The position numbers and the translations under genes were made by a program. Below the pieces are notes generated by a model, which was not told the origin of the DNA, searched no databases, and was given only the letters and a program-made list of their open reading frames with translations. From Brenneria nigrifluens DSM 30175 = ATCC 13028 (GTDB lineage Bacteria > Pseudomonadota > Gammaproteobacteria > Enterobacterales > Enterobacteriaceae), in contig NZ_CP034036.1 of assembly GCF_005484965.1 (NCBI RefSeq), positions 3,968,001 to 4,032,000 on the forward strand: a stretch of 64,000 bases of DNA, read 5' to 3'. Position 1 is the first letter of the stretch, and each line of letters begins with the position of its first letter. Positions 26,552-35,200 of the stretch are shown in pieces.

Positions 26552-27004
26552 TTAAAAGTGGGGTACCAGGTTCGCTTTCTGGATGTTGCTCAGCGCGAAC
26601 ACTTCGTCTTTTCCTTCCACTGTTATGGTGATCATCTCGCCCTCAACGGCTTTGATGACACCCAACCATTTACGGCGATTCTGGACTGCCATACGCAGCA
26701 CCACCGTCACCTCTTCACCAATGAAACGCACATAATGCTCTGCCGTGAACAATGGACGCTCAAGACCCGGAGAGGATACCTCCAGGTTGTAAGCGACAGT
26801 GATGGGATCTTCAACATCCAATACCGCACTGACCTGGTGGCTGACATCAGCACAATCATCAACAGTGATGCCATCTTCACTATCGATATAGATACGCAGC
26901 GTCGATTGGCGACCCCGGATGAACTCAATACCGACCAATTCATAGCCTAATGCTTCGACCGGTGCTGAAATCATCTCTGTTAATTTTTGCTCTAACGTGG
27001 ACAA
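26552..27004 (-). CDS. rimP: Ribosome maturation factor RimP
   Basis: A 150-residue protein for 30S maturation, practically the same as E. coli RimP (STLEQKLTEMISAPVEALGY, VEDPITVAYNLEVSSPGLER). The preferred start is TTG at 27004, which gives the E. coli length and has GGGGGTGG upstream; GTG at 27010 and TTG at 27016 are alternatives in the same frame. It is the first protein gene of the metY-rimP-nusA-infB transcription unit. Confidence 0.95.
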   Translation of the reverse strand: MSTLEQKLTEMISAPVEALGYELVGIEFIRGRQSTLRIYIDSEDGITVDDCADVSHQVSAVLDVEDPITVAYNLEVSSPGLERPLFTAEHYVRFIGEEVTVVLRMAVQNRRKWLGVIKAVEGEMITITVEGKDEVFALSNIQKANLVPHF

Positions 27005-27064
27005 GCCCACCCCCAAGACATAAAAAAAGGGCCTAATAGCCCAGTAATTCTGTTACCAAATAAC

Positions 27065-27086
27065 AAAAAACCCCGATATATCGGGG
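27065..27086 (-). terminator. Rho-independent terminator after metY
   Basis: A self-complementary CCCCGATA/TATCGGGG stem (27071-27086) is followed on the minus strand by six T residues (27070-27065). It lies between metY and rimP, so it would partly end tRNA transcription while allowing read-through into the nusA operon. Confidence 0.85.
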
Positions 27087-27224
27087 CTTTATGCAACTGG
27101 ACCCTATTACCGCCAAACAGCGCGGCCTAACTTTCGGTTAAGGATTCTTTCAAAAACGACTGTGAAAGCGACCGAGACTTACCAAACAGCCCGTTTGAAA
27201 AAAAACCCTACCAGGAAAGTTAAG

Positions 27225-27301
<77 letters not shown>

Positions 27302-27696
27302 TCCGAAATCGTGGCAAATACTACGCCGACAACCGTTAAAAAGCAAGTTATCTCTGGGATTGGTATGAGGATGGGGCTTGCGTATTCAACCTATTGTATT
27401 GACACATAAAGGCATCAATCAAATCCGTATTGCAATCTGCCCTTACTGCTATTTGTACCCGTAAGCCAGAACGCCAAACGTGCGCAGCATGATACCCATG
27501 ATGCGGGAAGAAATCAAAGCCCGCTTTTACTTTCGCTGATAAACATTAACCACACTATTCATTAAAATCACTCATAGATATGACCCGGCAGCCAACCCGC
27601 CCGCTGAAACAAGGCTGATAAGCCACGGCCGGGAAAGCGCAACTGGCGCGTTACGTTTTCCCGGCCCTCGCGGGCGCCGAAGCGATTCGTCCTGGT
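27302..27696. other. 395-bp intergenic region between metY and exbD
   Basis: No gene recognised. It holds the metY promoter side on the left and, near the right, a long hairpin (27627-27636 GGCCGGGAAA with 27657-27666 TTTCCCGGCC, 20-nt loop) just beyond the last gene of the TonB cluster. That hairpin lacks a T run. The junction between backbone and accessory DNA probably lies here. Confidence 0.4.
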
Positions 27697-28125
27697 TTAG
27701 TGCTCGAACCGCTCCAGCCCGACCAGTCCGATCCGGGTAAGCCTGTGGCGCTGCACCGCGGCCATCACCGCCACCACCTGGCGGTAGATGGCGGCCCGAT
27801 CCGCCCGGATATGCAACTCCGGCTGCCGCGCCTGCGCCGCCGCAAGCCGCAGCTTCTGTTCCAGCGCATCAGGCGTTACCGTCTCATCGTCCCAGCGAAT
27901 AATGTTGTCCGCTTCGATGCTGATGCGCACTACCTGCGGCTCCTCCTCCTGCGGCGGGGGATTCTGTCGCGCCGTCGGCAGGTTCAGATCCACCGAATGC
28001 AGCTGCGCCGGAATGGTGATAATCAGCATGATCAGCAACACCAGCATCACATCGATCAGCGGCGTGGTGTTGATCTCCATCATCACCTGCGGTTGCGCCT
28101 GTTTTTTTCCTCTCTTGAGCGCCAT
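27697..28125 (-). CDS. ExbD/TolR-family protein, second copy (TonB energiser)
   Basis: A 142-residue inner-membrane protein with a short cytoplasmic start, one membrane segment containing the proton-path Asp (NTTPLIDVMLVLLIMLIITI) and a periplasmic domain. ExbD dimers sit inside the ExbB pentamer and convert proton flow into TonB motion. The start ATG at 28125 has GAGG upstream. It follows the first exbD by 8 bp; the two share the TPLxDVMLVLLI core but differ elsewhere. The tonB-exbB-exbD-exbD arrangement is known from Xanthomonas and sphingomonads rather than from typical enterics. Confidence 0.9.
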   Translation of the reverse strand: MALKRGKKQAQPQVMMEINTTPLIDVMLVLLIMLIITIPAQLHSVDLNLPTARQNPPPQEEEPQVVRISIEADNIIRWDDETVTPDALEQKLRLAAAQARQPELHIRADRAAIYRQVVAVMAAVQRHRLTRIGLVGLERFEH

Positions 28126-28133
28126 CGTTTTCC

Positions 28134-28556
28134 TCACTGCTTCCCTTGCGGCTCGGTGATAAAGCTCAGCCTGCGGATGCCCGCACGCTGCGCCGCCAGC
28201 ACCACCCGGCCGACCGGTTCATAACTGGCCGCTGCGTCGCCGTGAATGTGGATGGCGGGCTGCGGCTCGCTTTGCGAAATGCCCTTGAACCGCGCCAGCA
28301 ACGCCTCCAGCCCGGCCACCGGTTCGCCGTTCCAGTACAGCGCGCCGTCTCCGGCGACCGAAAGATTGACGTTCTCCGGCGCGGTCTCGCGCGGCTGATT
28401 ATTCAGCTTCGGCAGTGTTATCGGCACGGTATGCGTCGCCACCGGAATGGTGATCAGGAAGATGATCAACAGCACCAGCATCACGTCCACCAGCGGCGTG
28501 GTATTGATGGCCGAGACGAGATCGTCCGCGCGCTCCTGACCGACGTTCATCGCCAT
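28134..28556 (-). CDS. exbD: ExbD/TolR-family protein, first copy (TonB energiser)
   Basis: A 140-residue ExbD with the membrane segment NTTPLVDVMLVLLIIFLITI carrying the essential Asp, followed by a periplasmic domain with TLPKLNNQP. It begins one base after exbB and ends 8 bp before a second exbD, so all three are co-translated. It should form an ExbB-ExbD motor for the TonB protein of the same cluster. Confidence 0.92.
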   Translation of the reverse strand: MAMNVGQERADDLVSAINTTPLVDVMLVLLIIFLITIPVATHTVPITLPKLNNQPRETAPENVNLSVAGDGALYWNGEPVAGLEALLARFKGISQSEPQPAIHIHGDAAASYEPVGRVVLAAQRAGIRRLSFITEPQGKQ

Positions 28557-28557
28557 G

Positions 28558-29484
28558 TCAGCGTCCTCCCAGACTGGCCGCCGACTGGCCGCCCAGCAGC
28601 ACGGTGTGCAGTTCGCTGCCGAAGCCGCGCACGTCGTCGAGGGCCGCCTTGTTGCGCCGCACCAGCCAGTTGTAGCCGAGTACGGCGGGTACGGCCACGG
28701 CCAGGCCGATGGCGGTCATGATCAGCGCCTCCCCCACCGGGCCCGCGACTTTATCGATACTGGCCTGGCCGGCGATACCGATGGCGGTGAGCGCATGGTA
28801 AATGCCCCAGACGGTGCCGAACAGACCAATAAACGGGGCGGTGGAGCCAACCGTGGCCAGCACGGCCAAACCGCCCTGCAGGCGCTCGCCCACGGCGTCG
28901 ACGGCCTCGCCGATGGATTGGCTTAGCCAGGTGTTGCGATCCACCTCCCGGGTGAGTTCGCCCGTATATTGCTGATGAGCGATGAGACCGGCATCGGCGA
29001 CGAAGCGGAATTCGCTGCCGCGCTTGAGTTGCGCGCTGGCCTGGCGCACGTCGTCTTGCCGCCAGAAGCTGCGTTTGACCTGACGGGAGCGGTGGCGCAG
29101 ACGGCTTTGTTCGATAAGCTTGACGACGATAACGTACCAACTTGCCGCCGACATAAGCGCCAGGATAAGCAAAGTGCCGCTGGATACCCAGTCACCCTGT
29201 TGCCAAATGGCCGTAATACCGTAAGGATTGTCGGTTGCGACCGGTTGCGGACCTGGGGGCGTGGCGGAATGCGGCGCGGCCGGAGGTTCGGGTAGCGCGG
29301 CGGCGGCGGCGCTTGATGCGGTTGGTATCACCGGCGCGGCTGACGCAGGTGCGGCGCTGTCTGCGGCCTGTTCGGCCGGCGCGGCGCTCTCCTGCGCCAG
29401 GGCGCCGCCCAGCGGGGCGAGCAGCCCGCTCAGGACCAGCAGCGCGGCCAGCAGGCGATAGGTAAAAGACAAAGATGTGAGCAT
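28558..29484 (-). CDS. exbB: ExbB-type MotA/TolQ/ExbB proton channel protein
   Basis: A 308-residue ExbB with a cleavable-looking signal and an Ala/Pro-rich periplasmic extension (about residues 30-90) before the first conserved membrane segment (LILALMSAASWYVIVVKLIEQ). The core motif STAPFIGLFGTVWGIYHAL and the last membrane segments with AVAVPAVLGYNWLVRRNK are typical. Such extended ExbB proteins occur in several proteobacteria. The start ATG at 29484 follows GGAGAACC. It lies 53 bp after tonB and 1 bp before exbD. Confidence 0.93.
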   Translation of the reverse strand: MLTSLSFTYRLLAALLVLSGLLAPLGGALAQESAAPAEQAADSAAPASAAPVIPTASSAAAAALPEPPAAPHSATPPGPQPVATDNPYGITAIWQQGDWVSSGTLLILALMSAASWYVIVVKLIEQSRLRHRSRQVKRSFWRQDDVRQASAQLKRGSEFRFVADAGLIAHQQYTGELTREVDRNTWLSQSIGEAVDAVGERLQGGLAVLATVGSTAPFIGLFGTVWGIYHALTAIGIAGQASIDKVAGPVGEALIMTAIGLAVAVPAVLGYNWLVRRNKAALDDVRGFGSELHTVLLGGQSAASLGGR

Positions 29485-29537
29485 AGGGTTCTCCATATCA
29501 AAAATACGGCAGTGAATGCGCTAACAAGGCCGGGCGC

Positions 29538-30179
29538 TCAGTTAAGGGTAAATTCAAACGGTACGCGTACCCGCACCGCCGACCTCTGGCCGACGCATTG
29601 GAAGCGCCTCACGGCCTGTAGCACGACGTCGTTGAAGACGGCGTTGCTGGAACTGGCGATGCGCACGTTCTCAATGACGCCGCCGGCGCTGACGGTAAAC
29701 TCGGCGACAACCTGTCCTTCCAGGCCCCGGCGCATGGCGCGGCTGGGATAGGGCACGCTGGCGCGTACGCGGATATGGTTGGGACAGGCCATGCCGATGG
29801 CCACGGCGGGCGCAGGCGCCGTGACCGACCTGGGCGGCGCCGATTGCACGGTGACAATGGCCGGGGCGGCCGAGACCACCTCGGGCGGCGGCACGTAGGC
29901 AGCTCTGGGGCGCGGCGGTTTGGGCGGCGGCGGTTTGGGCGGCGGCGGCGCGGGCGGCGACGGCGACGGTGGCGGTTCCGGCGACGGTGGCGGTTCCATA
30001 ACCACCGGCTTGGGTTCTTCGATCAGCGCCACCTCCAGCGGTTCCTTGAAAACCTGATCGACCGCCTTGCGCGCCAGACCGTTGAGCAGCGCCCAGCCCA
30101 GCGCCAGATGCAGCAAGACCATGAACGCCAGACCGGGCAGCCGTTCACTCAAACTCTTGGCGGGAAGTTTGCGCGTCAT
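29538..30179 (-). CDS. TonB energy-transducing protein of the cluster
   Basis: A 213-residue TonB: N-terminal membrane anchor (about 16-34, PGLAFMVLLHLALGWALLNG), a Pro-rich spacer (about 60-95, PPPSPEPPPS and KPPPPKPPRP) and a C-terminal TonB domain with VPYPSRAMRRGLEGQVVAEF. It lacks the EP/KP blocks of enteric TonB and is more like dedicated TonB proteins next to their receptors. It should link the ExbBD motor to the receptor encoded upstream. It starts 6 bp after the acetyltransferase gene. Confidence 0.92.
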   Translation of the reverse strand: MTRKLPAKSLSERLPGLAFMVLLHLALGWALLNGLARKAVDQVFKEPLEVALIEEPKPVVMEPPPSPEPPPSPSPPAPPPPKPPPPKPPRPRAAYVPPPEVVSAAPAIVTVQSAPPRSVTAPAPAVAIGMACPNHIRVRASVPYPSRAMRRGLEGQVVAEFTVSAGGVIENVRIASSSNAVFNDVVLQAVRRFQCVGQRSAVRVRVPFEFTLN

Positions 30180-30185
30180 ACGGAT

Positions 30186-30611
30186 TCAGGCCAGTTCCTT
30201 GGTAAGGCGCACCAGCGGAAAGAGCCCGGTTTGCGTCACCGCCCCGTCCGTGACGTAGCCCAGCTTCAGGTAAAAGTCACGCACCTCCAGCTTGCCCGTG
30301 ACCAGCGCCCGGCGCAGACCAAGCTCGTAAGCCCATGCTTCCAGCCCCTGCATCAACAGGCGGCCGATACCCTGCCCCTGGCGGTCGACCGCGACGGTGA
30401 TGCGTTCGAACTTGGCCTGGCTTTCATAATGGCGCAGTCGGCCGGTGGCAACCGGCAGCGTGCCGTCCGTAATCAACAGGTAATCGACCCGATCTCCCGG
30501 CGTCTCGTCGATTTCCCCCGCCAGCGGAATAGCCAGGCTCAAGGCCACCTGGATGCGCAGATAATGCACCGCGGCCAGTTGCCAGGTCTCAGTCACACGG
30601 ATGATTTCCAT
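30186..30611 (-). CDS. GNAT-family acetyltransferase
   Basis: A 141-residue single-domain GNAT protein. The acetyl-CoA loop is recognisable in VDRQGQGIGRLLMQGLEAWA, followed by LRRALVTGKLEVRDFYLKLGY. N-terminal strands TETWQLAAVHYLRIQVALSL and DYLLITDGTLPVATGRL fit the YitI/ElaA-like branch. Its substrate is unknown. It sits 12 bp after the aminotransferase and 6 bp before tonB, so it may modify the product of the neighbouring enzymes or the imported ligand. Confidence 0.85.
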   Translation of the reverse strand: MEIIRVTETWQLAAVHYLRIQVALSLAIPLAGEIDETPGDRVDYLLITDGTLPVATGRLRHYESQAKFERITVAVDRQGQGIGRLLMQGLEAWAYELGLRRALVTGKLEVRDFYLKLGYVTDGAVTQTGLFPLVRLTKELA

Positions 30612-30623
30612 GATGCTTTCCTC

Positions 30624-31718
30624 TTATAAGCGATGGTCCGCGGCAAGACGCCGCAGCACGGCGAAAACGCGGAGGTTTTCCTCGTCGTTGCCGATGGTGA
30701 CGCGGATCCATTGCGGCAATCCGCTTTCGCGTCCCGAGCGCAGTACGATGCCGGCATCCAGGAATTGCTGCGCCGTCTCATCGCCGTCGCGGTCGAGATT
30801 GATCATCAGGAAATTGGCGAAGCTGGGAATATAGCCCAGCCCCAGCGCGTCGCAGCAGGCGTAGTAGTCGCTTAGCCCCTGCCGTACGGCGGCGACCGAA
30901 CGTGCGAGAAACGCCTCGTCGTCCAACGCGGCGACGGCGGCGATCTGCGCCAGATGGTTCACATTGGGCGGGGTCTTGACCTTGTGCAGCAGCGCTATCG
31001 TCGCCGCGTCGGCGATCGCGTAGCCGATACGCAGGCCAGCCAGACCATAGGCTTTAGAGAAGGTACGCAGTACGATCAGGTTGGGATAGCGGCGAGTGAG
31101 GGCGATCCCGTCCGGGAAGTCCTCGCTCGCGGCATACTCGCCATAGGCTTCGTCGAGCACCACCGCGACGTCCGGCGGCACGCGTTCGAGAAATGCCCGC
31201 AGCCCGCCGTCGGCCACGATGGTGCCCATCGGGTTATGGGGATTGCACAGCCAGACCAGCCGTGTGCGCGGACCGATGGCCGCCGCGACCGCGTCAAGAT
31301 CGATGGCATATTCCCGCAGGGGAATCGCTACGATGCGTCCGCCGCTTACTCTGCTGGCGACAGCGTACCAGCCGAAAGAAGGTTCCGGGATGACGACCTC
31401 GTCGTTTTCGCCGACGAACACCGAACCGATCAGCGACAGGATCTCGAAGATGCCATTGCCGAACAGAAACCGCTCCGCTTCGAGAGCGTGGCGGTGCGCC
31501 AGTTTGTGGCGCAAGGCGCTACAGAAGCTATCCGGATAGCGTGAGGCTTCGCCGCGCGCCGCCGACGCCGCCAGCGCCTGCGCCACGCGCGGCGAGTAGC
31601 CCAGGCTGTTCTCGTTAAGCGCCAGATTGGTCAACCGGCCGTCGGGTTGGCCTGCCGCGGATGGCGGATGGAATCCGCGCAGGGTATCCAGACAGGGGCG
31701 ATGTTTGATGCTGCTCAT
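30624..31718 (-). CDS. PLP-dependent aminotransferase, HisC-like (class I/II)
   Basis: A 364-residue fold-type I aminotransferase of the histidinol-phosphate aminotransferase family. PLP-site residues are visible: substrate-side NLALNENSLGYSP, Asn159 in CNPHNPMG, Asp189 in VVLDEAYGEY, the Schiff-base Lys222 in TFSKAYGLAGLRIGYA and Arg230. No histidine genes are near, so it is unlikely to be the biosynthetic HisC. The ATG at 31718 has AGGAG upstream. It lies between the glutathione-transferase-like gene and the acetyltransferase in the TonB cluster; an amino acid or amine substrate is inferred, not known. Confidence 0.87.
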   Translation of the reverse strand: MSSIKHRPCLDTLRGFHPPSAAGQPDGRLTNLALNENSLGYSPRVAQALAASAARGEASRYPDSFCSALRHKLAHRHALEAERFLFGNGIFEILSLIGSVFVGENDEVVIPEPSFGWYAVASRVSGGRIVAIPLREYAIDLDAVAAAIGPRTRLVWLCNPHNPMGTIVADGGLRAFLERVPPDVAVVLDEAYGEYAASEDFPDGIALTRRYPNLIVLRTFSKAYGLAGLRIGYAIADAATIALLHKVKTPPNVNHLAQIAAVAALDDEAFLARSVAAVRQGLSDYYACCDALGLGYIPSFANFLMINLDRDGDETAQQFLDAGIVLRSGRESGLPQWIRVTIGNDEENLRVFAVLRRLAADHRL

Positions 31719-31741
31719 GGGTTCTCCTATTGTTTTATGGT

Positions 31742-32776
31742 TTACACCGCCGCCGGATCGCCCCAGCGCCACAATCCAGCCGTACCGGCCGCCCCCGGCC
31801 CCGAACTCAGCGCCGCACCGCGCAGGGACTCGCGCCCATGCGGCGCCAGCCAGGGCGCCAACGGATCTTCGTCCGGCGTTATCTCGTCCCTGAAGCCGCG
31901 CCGGTACTTACCGTTTGGGTTCGGCAGCAGCCCCAGACTGACCTGCTCGTGTTCGTCGGTGAAGCCGGGCGTCTGGAACAGATCGCGCGCATAGGCCCAC
32001 AGGTGGGGGAAATCGATGATGCGCCTGGCGGGGCCGAGTTCGGTTGGGAAATTCGGCCGATAGTTGGTATCGAAAGAGGCCAGGGTCACGAACAAACGGA
32101 CATCGGCGTCGGTCAGTTGCTCGCCGAATAGATAGCGTCGGCTTTGCAGGCGGAAGTCCAGATCGGCCAGGCGGGCCTCGAACACCGTTTTGGCCGCCGC
32201 CGCGGCATCGATGGCGGTGGCGAACAACACCTTGTAGGGGCCGTTGTTGATGTCATCGAATATCTGTTGGTTAAGCAGGTCGATCTGCGAGCGCAAAGCC
32301 CGTGGATAGAGATCCGGCGCGCCCTGGCGATGTAGCGGCGCCCACGCGGTTTCCAGATCGATGCTTAAGGTGTGGTAATCGTTGGCGACCACGCGCCCGG
32401 TCGCCGCCTCCGCCAGGGCCGGCACCGTGCCTCGCCGGTCGTAGCCCGGCAGCGCGCGCCGATACAGTTCATTGAGGCGGGCCACCTTGAACACCTCGTC
32501 CACCCCGCCGGGCTGGCCGTCGAACTCCCAGCCGTCATCGCCGCGTGTTTTTACATAGCCGACCGAGATCGCCTGTTCCAGTCCCAGCAGACGGCGCACG
32601 ATCAGTTGACGGCGCGACCAGCCGCAGCCGGTGGATACGATCAGGCGATAGCGGCCTCCCTCCACCGGCAGTTGTCCCGGCCCATGGCCGAAACGTTGCG
32701 TGAAGACGTTGCCCTGCCGCACGAAAGCGCCGTCGTGGCTCTGTTCGACGGTTTTTTCCGGAAATACCGTTACCAT
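31742..32776 (-). CDS. Divergent glutathionyl-hydroquinone reductase (Xi-class GST)
   Basis: A 344-residue protein of the YqjG/EcM4/PcpF family, which remove glutathione from glutathionyl-hydroquinones. The C-terminal motif EQLTDADVRLFVTLASFDTN and following YRPNF are well kept, as is the N-terminal SHDGAFVRQGNVFTQRFG. The catalytic segment normally reading CPWAHR is CGWSRR (Cys51), and the glutathione-site VSNES is replaced by VANDYHTLSID. The nucleophile is therefore present in an altered setting, suggesting a changed substrate. It lies 41 bp after the receptor gene and 23 bp before the aminotransferase. Confidence 0.85.
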   Translation of the reverse strand: MVTVFPEKTVEQSHDGAFVRQGNVFTQRFGHGPGQLPVEGGRYRLIVSTGCGWSRRQLIVRRLLGLEQAISVGYVKTRGDDGWEFDGQPGGVDEVFKVARLNELYRRALPGYDRRGTVPALAEAATGRVVANDYHTLSIDLETAWAPLHRQGAPDLYPRALRSQIDLLNQQIFDDINNGPYKVLFATAIDAAAAAKTVFEARLADLDFRLQSRRYLFGEQLTDADVRLFVTLASFDTNYRPNFPTELGPARRIIDFPHLWAYARDLFQTPGFTDEHEQVSLGLLPNPNGKYRRGFRDEITPDEDPLAPWLAPHGRESLRGAALSSGPGAAGTAGLWRWGDPAAV

Positions 32777-32817
32777 GTCATTCTCCCGGTCAATATGGAA
32801 TGGATGTTTGATGTCGC

Positions 32818-35112
32818 TCAGAATCTGTAGGCCAGGCTGACGCCGAAGGTGCGCGGATCGCCGTAGCCGGTCGGATAGTGGCCGTTGGTGGCGTCGGTGC
32901 CCCCCTGATAGAGCATCGCCTGATTCTTGTAGCGCCTGTCGGTCACGTTGTTGACGTAGGCGCCGATGATCACCTGGTCGCCCGGTAGCGTATAGCTGGC
33001 GTGGACGCTGCCCAGCCAGTACGCCTGCTGTAAGGCGTAAAGGTCGCTGTCGTCGGTGACGTTGAAGTGATGTTTGCTGGTGTAGCTCCAGTCGGTGCCG
33101 AGCGCCAGCGTGCCGCCGGCCAGCGGCGTACGGTAGTCGATGCCGAGCAGCGCGGTCGTCTGCGGCACGCGGGCGAAGCCGTAGCCCTTGTAGTTCCTGC
33201 CGCCGGCCAGCAGTTCATCGAACTCGGTGCGCAGCCGGCTCAGGTTGGCGCGCAGGCGCAGCGATTCGGTAAGTTGGAAGGCGGCTTCAAGCTCGATGCC
33301 GTCGACCTCGCCTGAACCCGCGTTCATCAGCGTGGGATAGAAAATGTTGTTCAGCACCTGGTTGACCACCAGTTGCATGTTTTTATAGTCATAGTGGTAG
33401 GCGGCGGCGTTGAAAACCAGACGCTGGTTCAGCCAGGCGCTTTTATAGCCGATTTCATACGATTTCAGCTTCTCCGGATCGACAACCGAGAATTGCGATA
33501 CGCCCGACACGCCGTTGGGGGTAATGTAAGTGTTGTAGTTGCCGGAACGGAAGCCGCTGGCGTGGCGGAAATAAACCAGTTGGTTGTCGTCAATCTGATA
33601 CTCGGGGGTGATGTCGTAGCCGAGGTTGGACCAGCTTTTTTTGATCCGCCCGCCGGTCGAATAGTACGTCGACAGTCCGGCATTCTCCAGCGCGCCCGGC
33701 GACCACCAGTTGCCGTTGACGACGTAGGGCGAGGCGCCGGCGGCGTATAACGTCGTCAGGTCGATGCCGCTTTTTTCATAGGTATGGCGCAGGCCGCCGC
33801 TGAGTTTGAACCGTTCGGTGAACTGAAAGCCGACGCTGCCGAACAGCGCGGCGCTGGTGGTGTCCTGCTCGAAGGCGGTCGCGTTGAAGGACTGAGTGGC
33901 GGCATCGCCGGTGAGCTTGGCGCTCGCGCTGTAGGATTCGTTGTCGTCGCGGAACAGGTAGGTCCCGGCGATCCAGGTAAAACGCTCCTCGGGCGGCGAA
34001 ACAAGACGCAACTCCTGGCTCCTCTGCGTCACTTTATTGCGCGAATAGGAGCGTGAGCCGCCGCCGGTCGCATACTCGTATGGCGTGTAGTCGCCATCCA
34101 CCAGTCCGCTGCGCCGGCCGTGGTCGAACGCCGTTACCGAGGTCAGCGTGAAGCCGTCGATATCCCAGTTGAAAGTGAGGCTGGCGCCTTCGGTCTCGAC
34201 CTCGAGCGGCAGGTCGAAATTGTAGGCGACATGCTCGCGGTCGCCGTTACCGTCGCCGATCGGGGCAACGTAGCCGTTGACGTCCGGCGCGCCGTTGCGG
34301 GTAACCGAATACCACGGATTTTGCGTTCCGTCGAGCCGGCGTATGTGTACGTTGAGCAGTGCGTCGAGTTCGGGTGAGAGAAGCGCCAGCAACTGGAAGC
34401 GTCCGGCAAAATCTTCATAGTCGCCGACGTCGTTGCCGGTGGTGGTGTTCTTCGCCAGACCGCCGCGTTCCTCATAATGCAACGCGGCCCGGCCGGCCAG
34501 AACATCGTCTACGAGTCCCCCGCCGATGGCGCCCTGAAACAGTCTGGAATCCAGGTTGCCGAACTGCAGCTTTGCATTGCCGTCAGTCTCGAAAGCCGGC
34601 TTGCGCGAAATGAAGTGGAAGGCGCCGCCGGTGGTGTTCTTACCCCACAGGGTGCCCTGCGGGCCGCGCAGCACTTCGACCCGCTGCAGGTCGAACAGCG
34701 GCGTGCCGGTGAACAGATTGTTGTTGTAATACACTTCGTCGGCATAAAAGCCGATCGGATTGACCGCATTGTTGGTGGCCTCGTTGGAGCCCACGCCGCG
34801 GATAAAGAAGCGCGGGCGGGCGCGGCTTTCGGTGTTCCAGCCCTGCGCGCCGGGGATGAACTTGGCGACATCCTTCGTACTTCGCAGATCGCCCTCCTCA
34901 ATCTCCTCGCTGCTGACCACGCTGATCGCCGCGGGGACCTTCTGCAGACTCTCGGCGCGCCGGGGCGCGGTGACGATCACCGGGGCGAGCTGTTCATTGT
35001 GCTCGGTTTCCTGCGCCGGCGCGGCGACGGATATGGTGGCGAAGAATGCGCCGGCGACGAGGGCCGCGCCGGATGTTTTTTTAAAGCGAACGATTCGGGG
35101 CTGATGCTGCAT
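32818..35112 (-). CDS. TonB-dependent outer-membrane receptor of the cluster
   Basis: A 764-residue receptor. A signal peptide (about 1-35, basic start then SGAALVAGAFFATISVAAPAQ less one residue) is followed by a TonB box (LAPVIVTA), a plug domain with VPAAISVVSSEEI, RFFIRGVGSN and VEVLRGPQGTLWGKNTTGG, and a 22-strand-type barrel ending in SLAYRF with terminal Phe. The plug resembles receptors common in sphingomonads more than enteric siderophore receptors. The ATG at 35112 has GGAGG upstream. The ligand is unknown; neighbours suggest a small organic molecule or a foreign siderophore. Confidence 0.92.
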   Translation of the reverse strand: MQHQPRIVRFKKTSGAALVAGAFFATISVAAPAQETEHNEQLAPVIVTAPRRAESLQKVPAAISVVSSEEIEEGDLRSTKDVAKFIPGAQGWNTESRARPRFFIRGVGSNEATNNAVNPIGFYADEVYYNNNLFTGTPLFDLQRVEVLRGPQGTLWGKNTTGGAFHFISRKPAFETDGNAKLQFGNLDSRLFQGAIGGGLVDDVLAGRAALHYEERGGLAKNTTTGNDVGDYEDFAGRFQLLALLSPELDALLNVHIRRLDGTQNPWYSVTRNGAPDVNGYVAPIGDGNGDREHVAYNFDLPLEVETEGASLTFNWDIDGFTLTSVTAFDHGRRSGLVDGDYTPYEYATGGGSRSYSRNKVTQRSQELRLVSPPEERFTWIAGTYLFRDDNESYSASAKLTGDAATQSFNATAFEQDTTSAALFGSVGFQFTERFKLSGGLRHTYEKSGIDLTTLYAAGASPYVVNGNWWSPGALENAGLSTYYSTGGRIKKSWSNLGYDITPEYQIDDNQLVYFRHASGFRSGNYNTYITPNGVSGVSQFSVVDPEKLKSYEIGYKSAWLNQRLVFNAAAYHYDYKNMQLVVNQVLNNIFYPTLMNAGSGEVDGIELEAAFQLTESLRLRANLSRLRTEFDELLAGGRNYKGYGFARVPQTTALLGIDYRTPLAGGTLALGTDWSYTSKHHFNVTDDSDLYALQQAYWLGSVHASYTLPGDQVIIGAYVNNVTDRRYKNQAMLYQGGTDATNGHYPTGYGDPRTFGVSLAYRF

Positions 35113-35200
35113 AGCGTCCTCCGGGAATATCTGCGTTGGTGAAAGTGGGTTAAATTGTTTCGGGGCCGGCAAACCAGCCAAAGCGGCGGCGCGCCGGCCG

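Noticed and set aside
25526..26950. 474-codon plus-strand frame opposite nusA and rimP
   Set aside because: It crosses two conserved genes on the opposite strand and has no domain or start signal.
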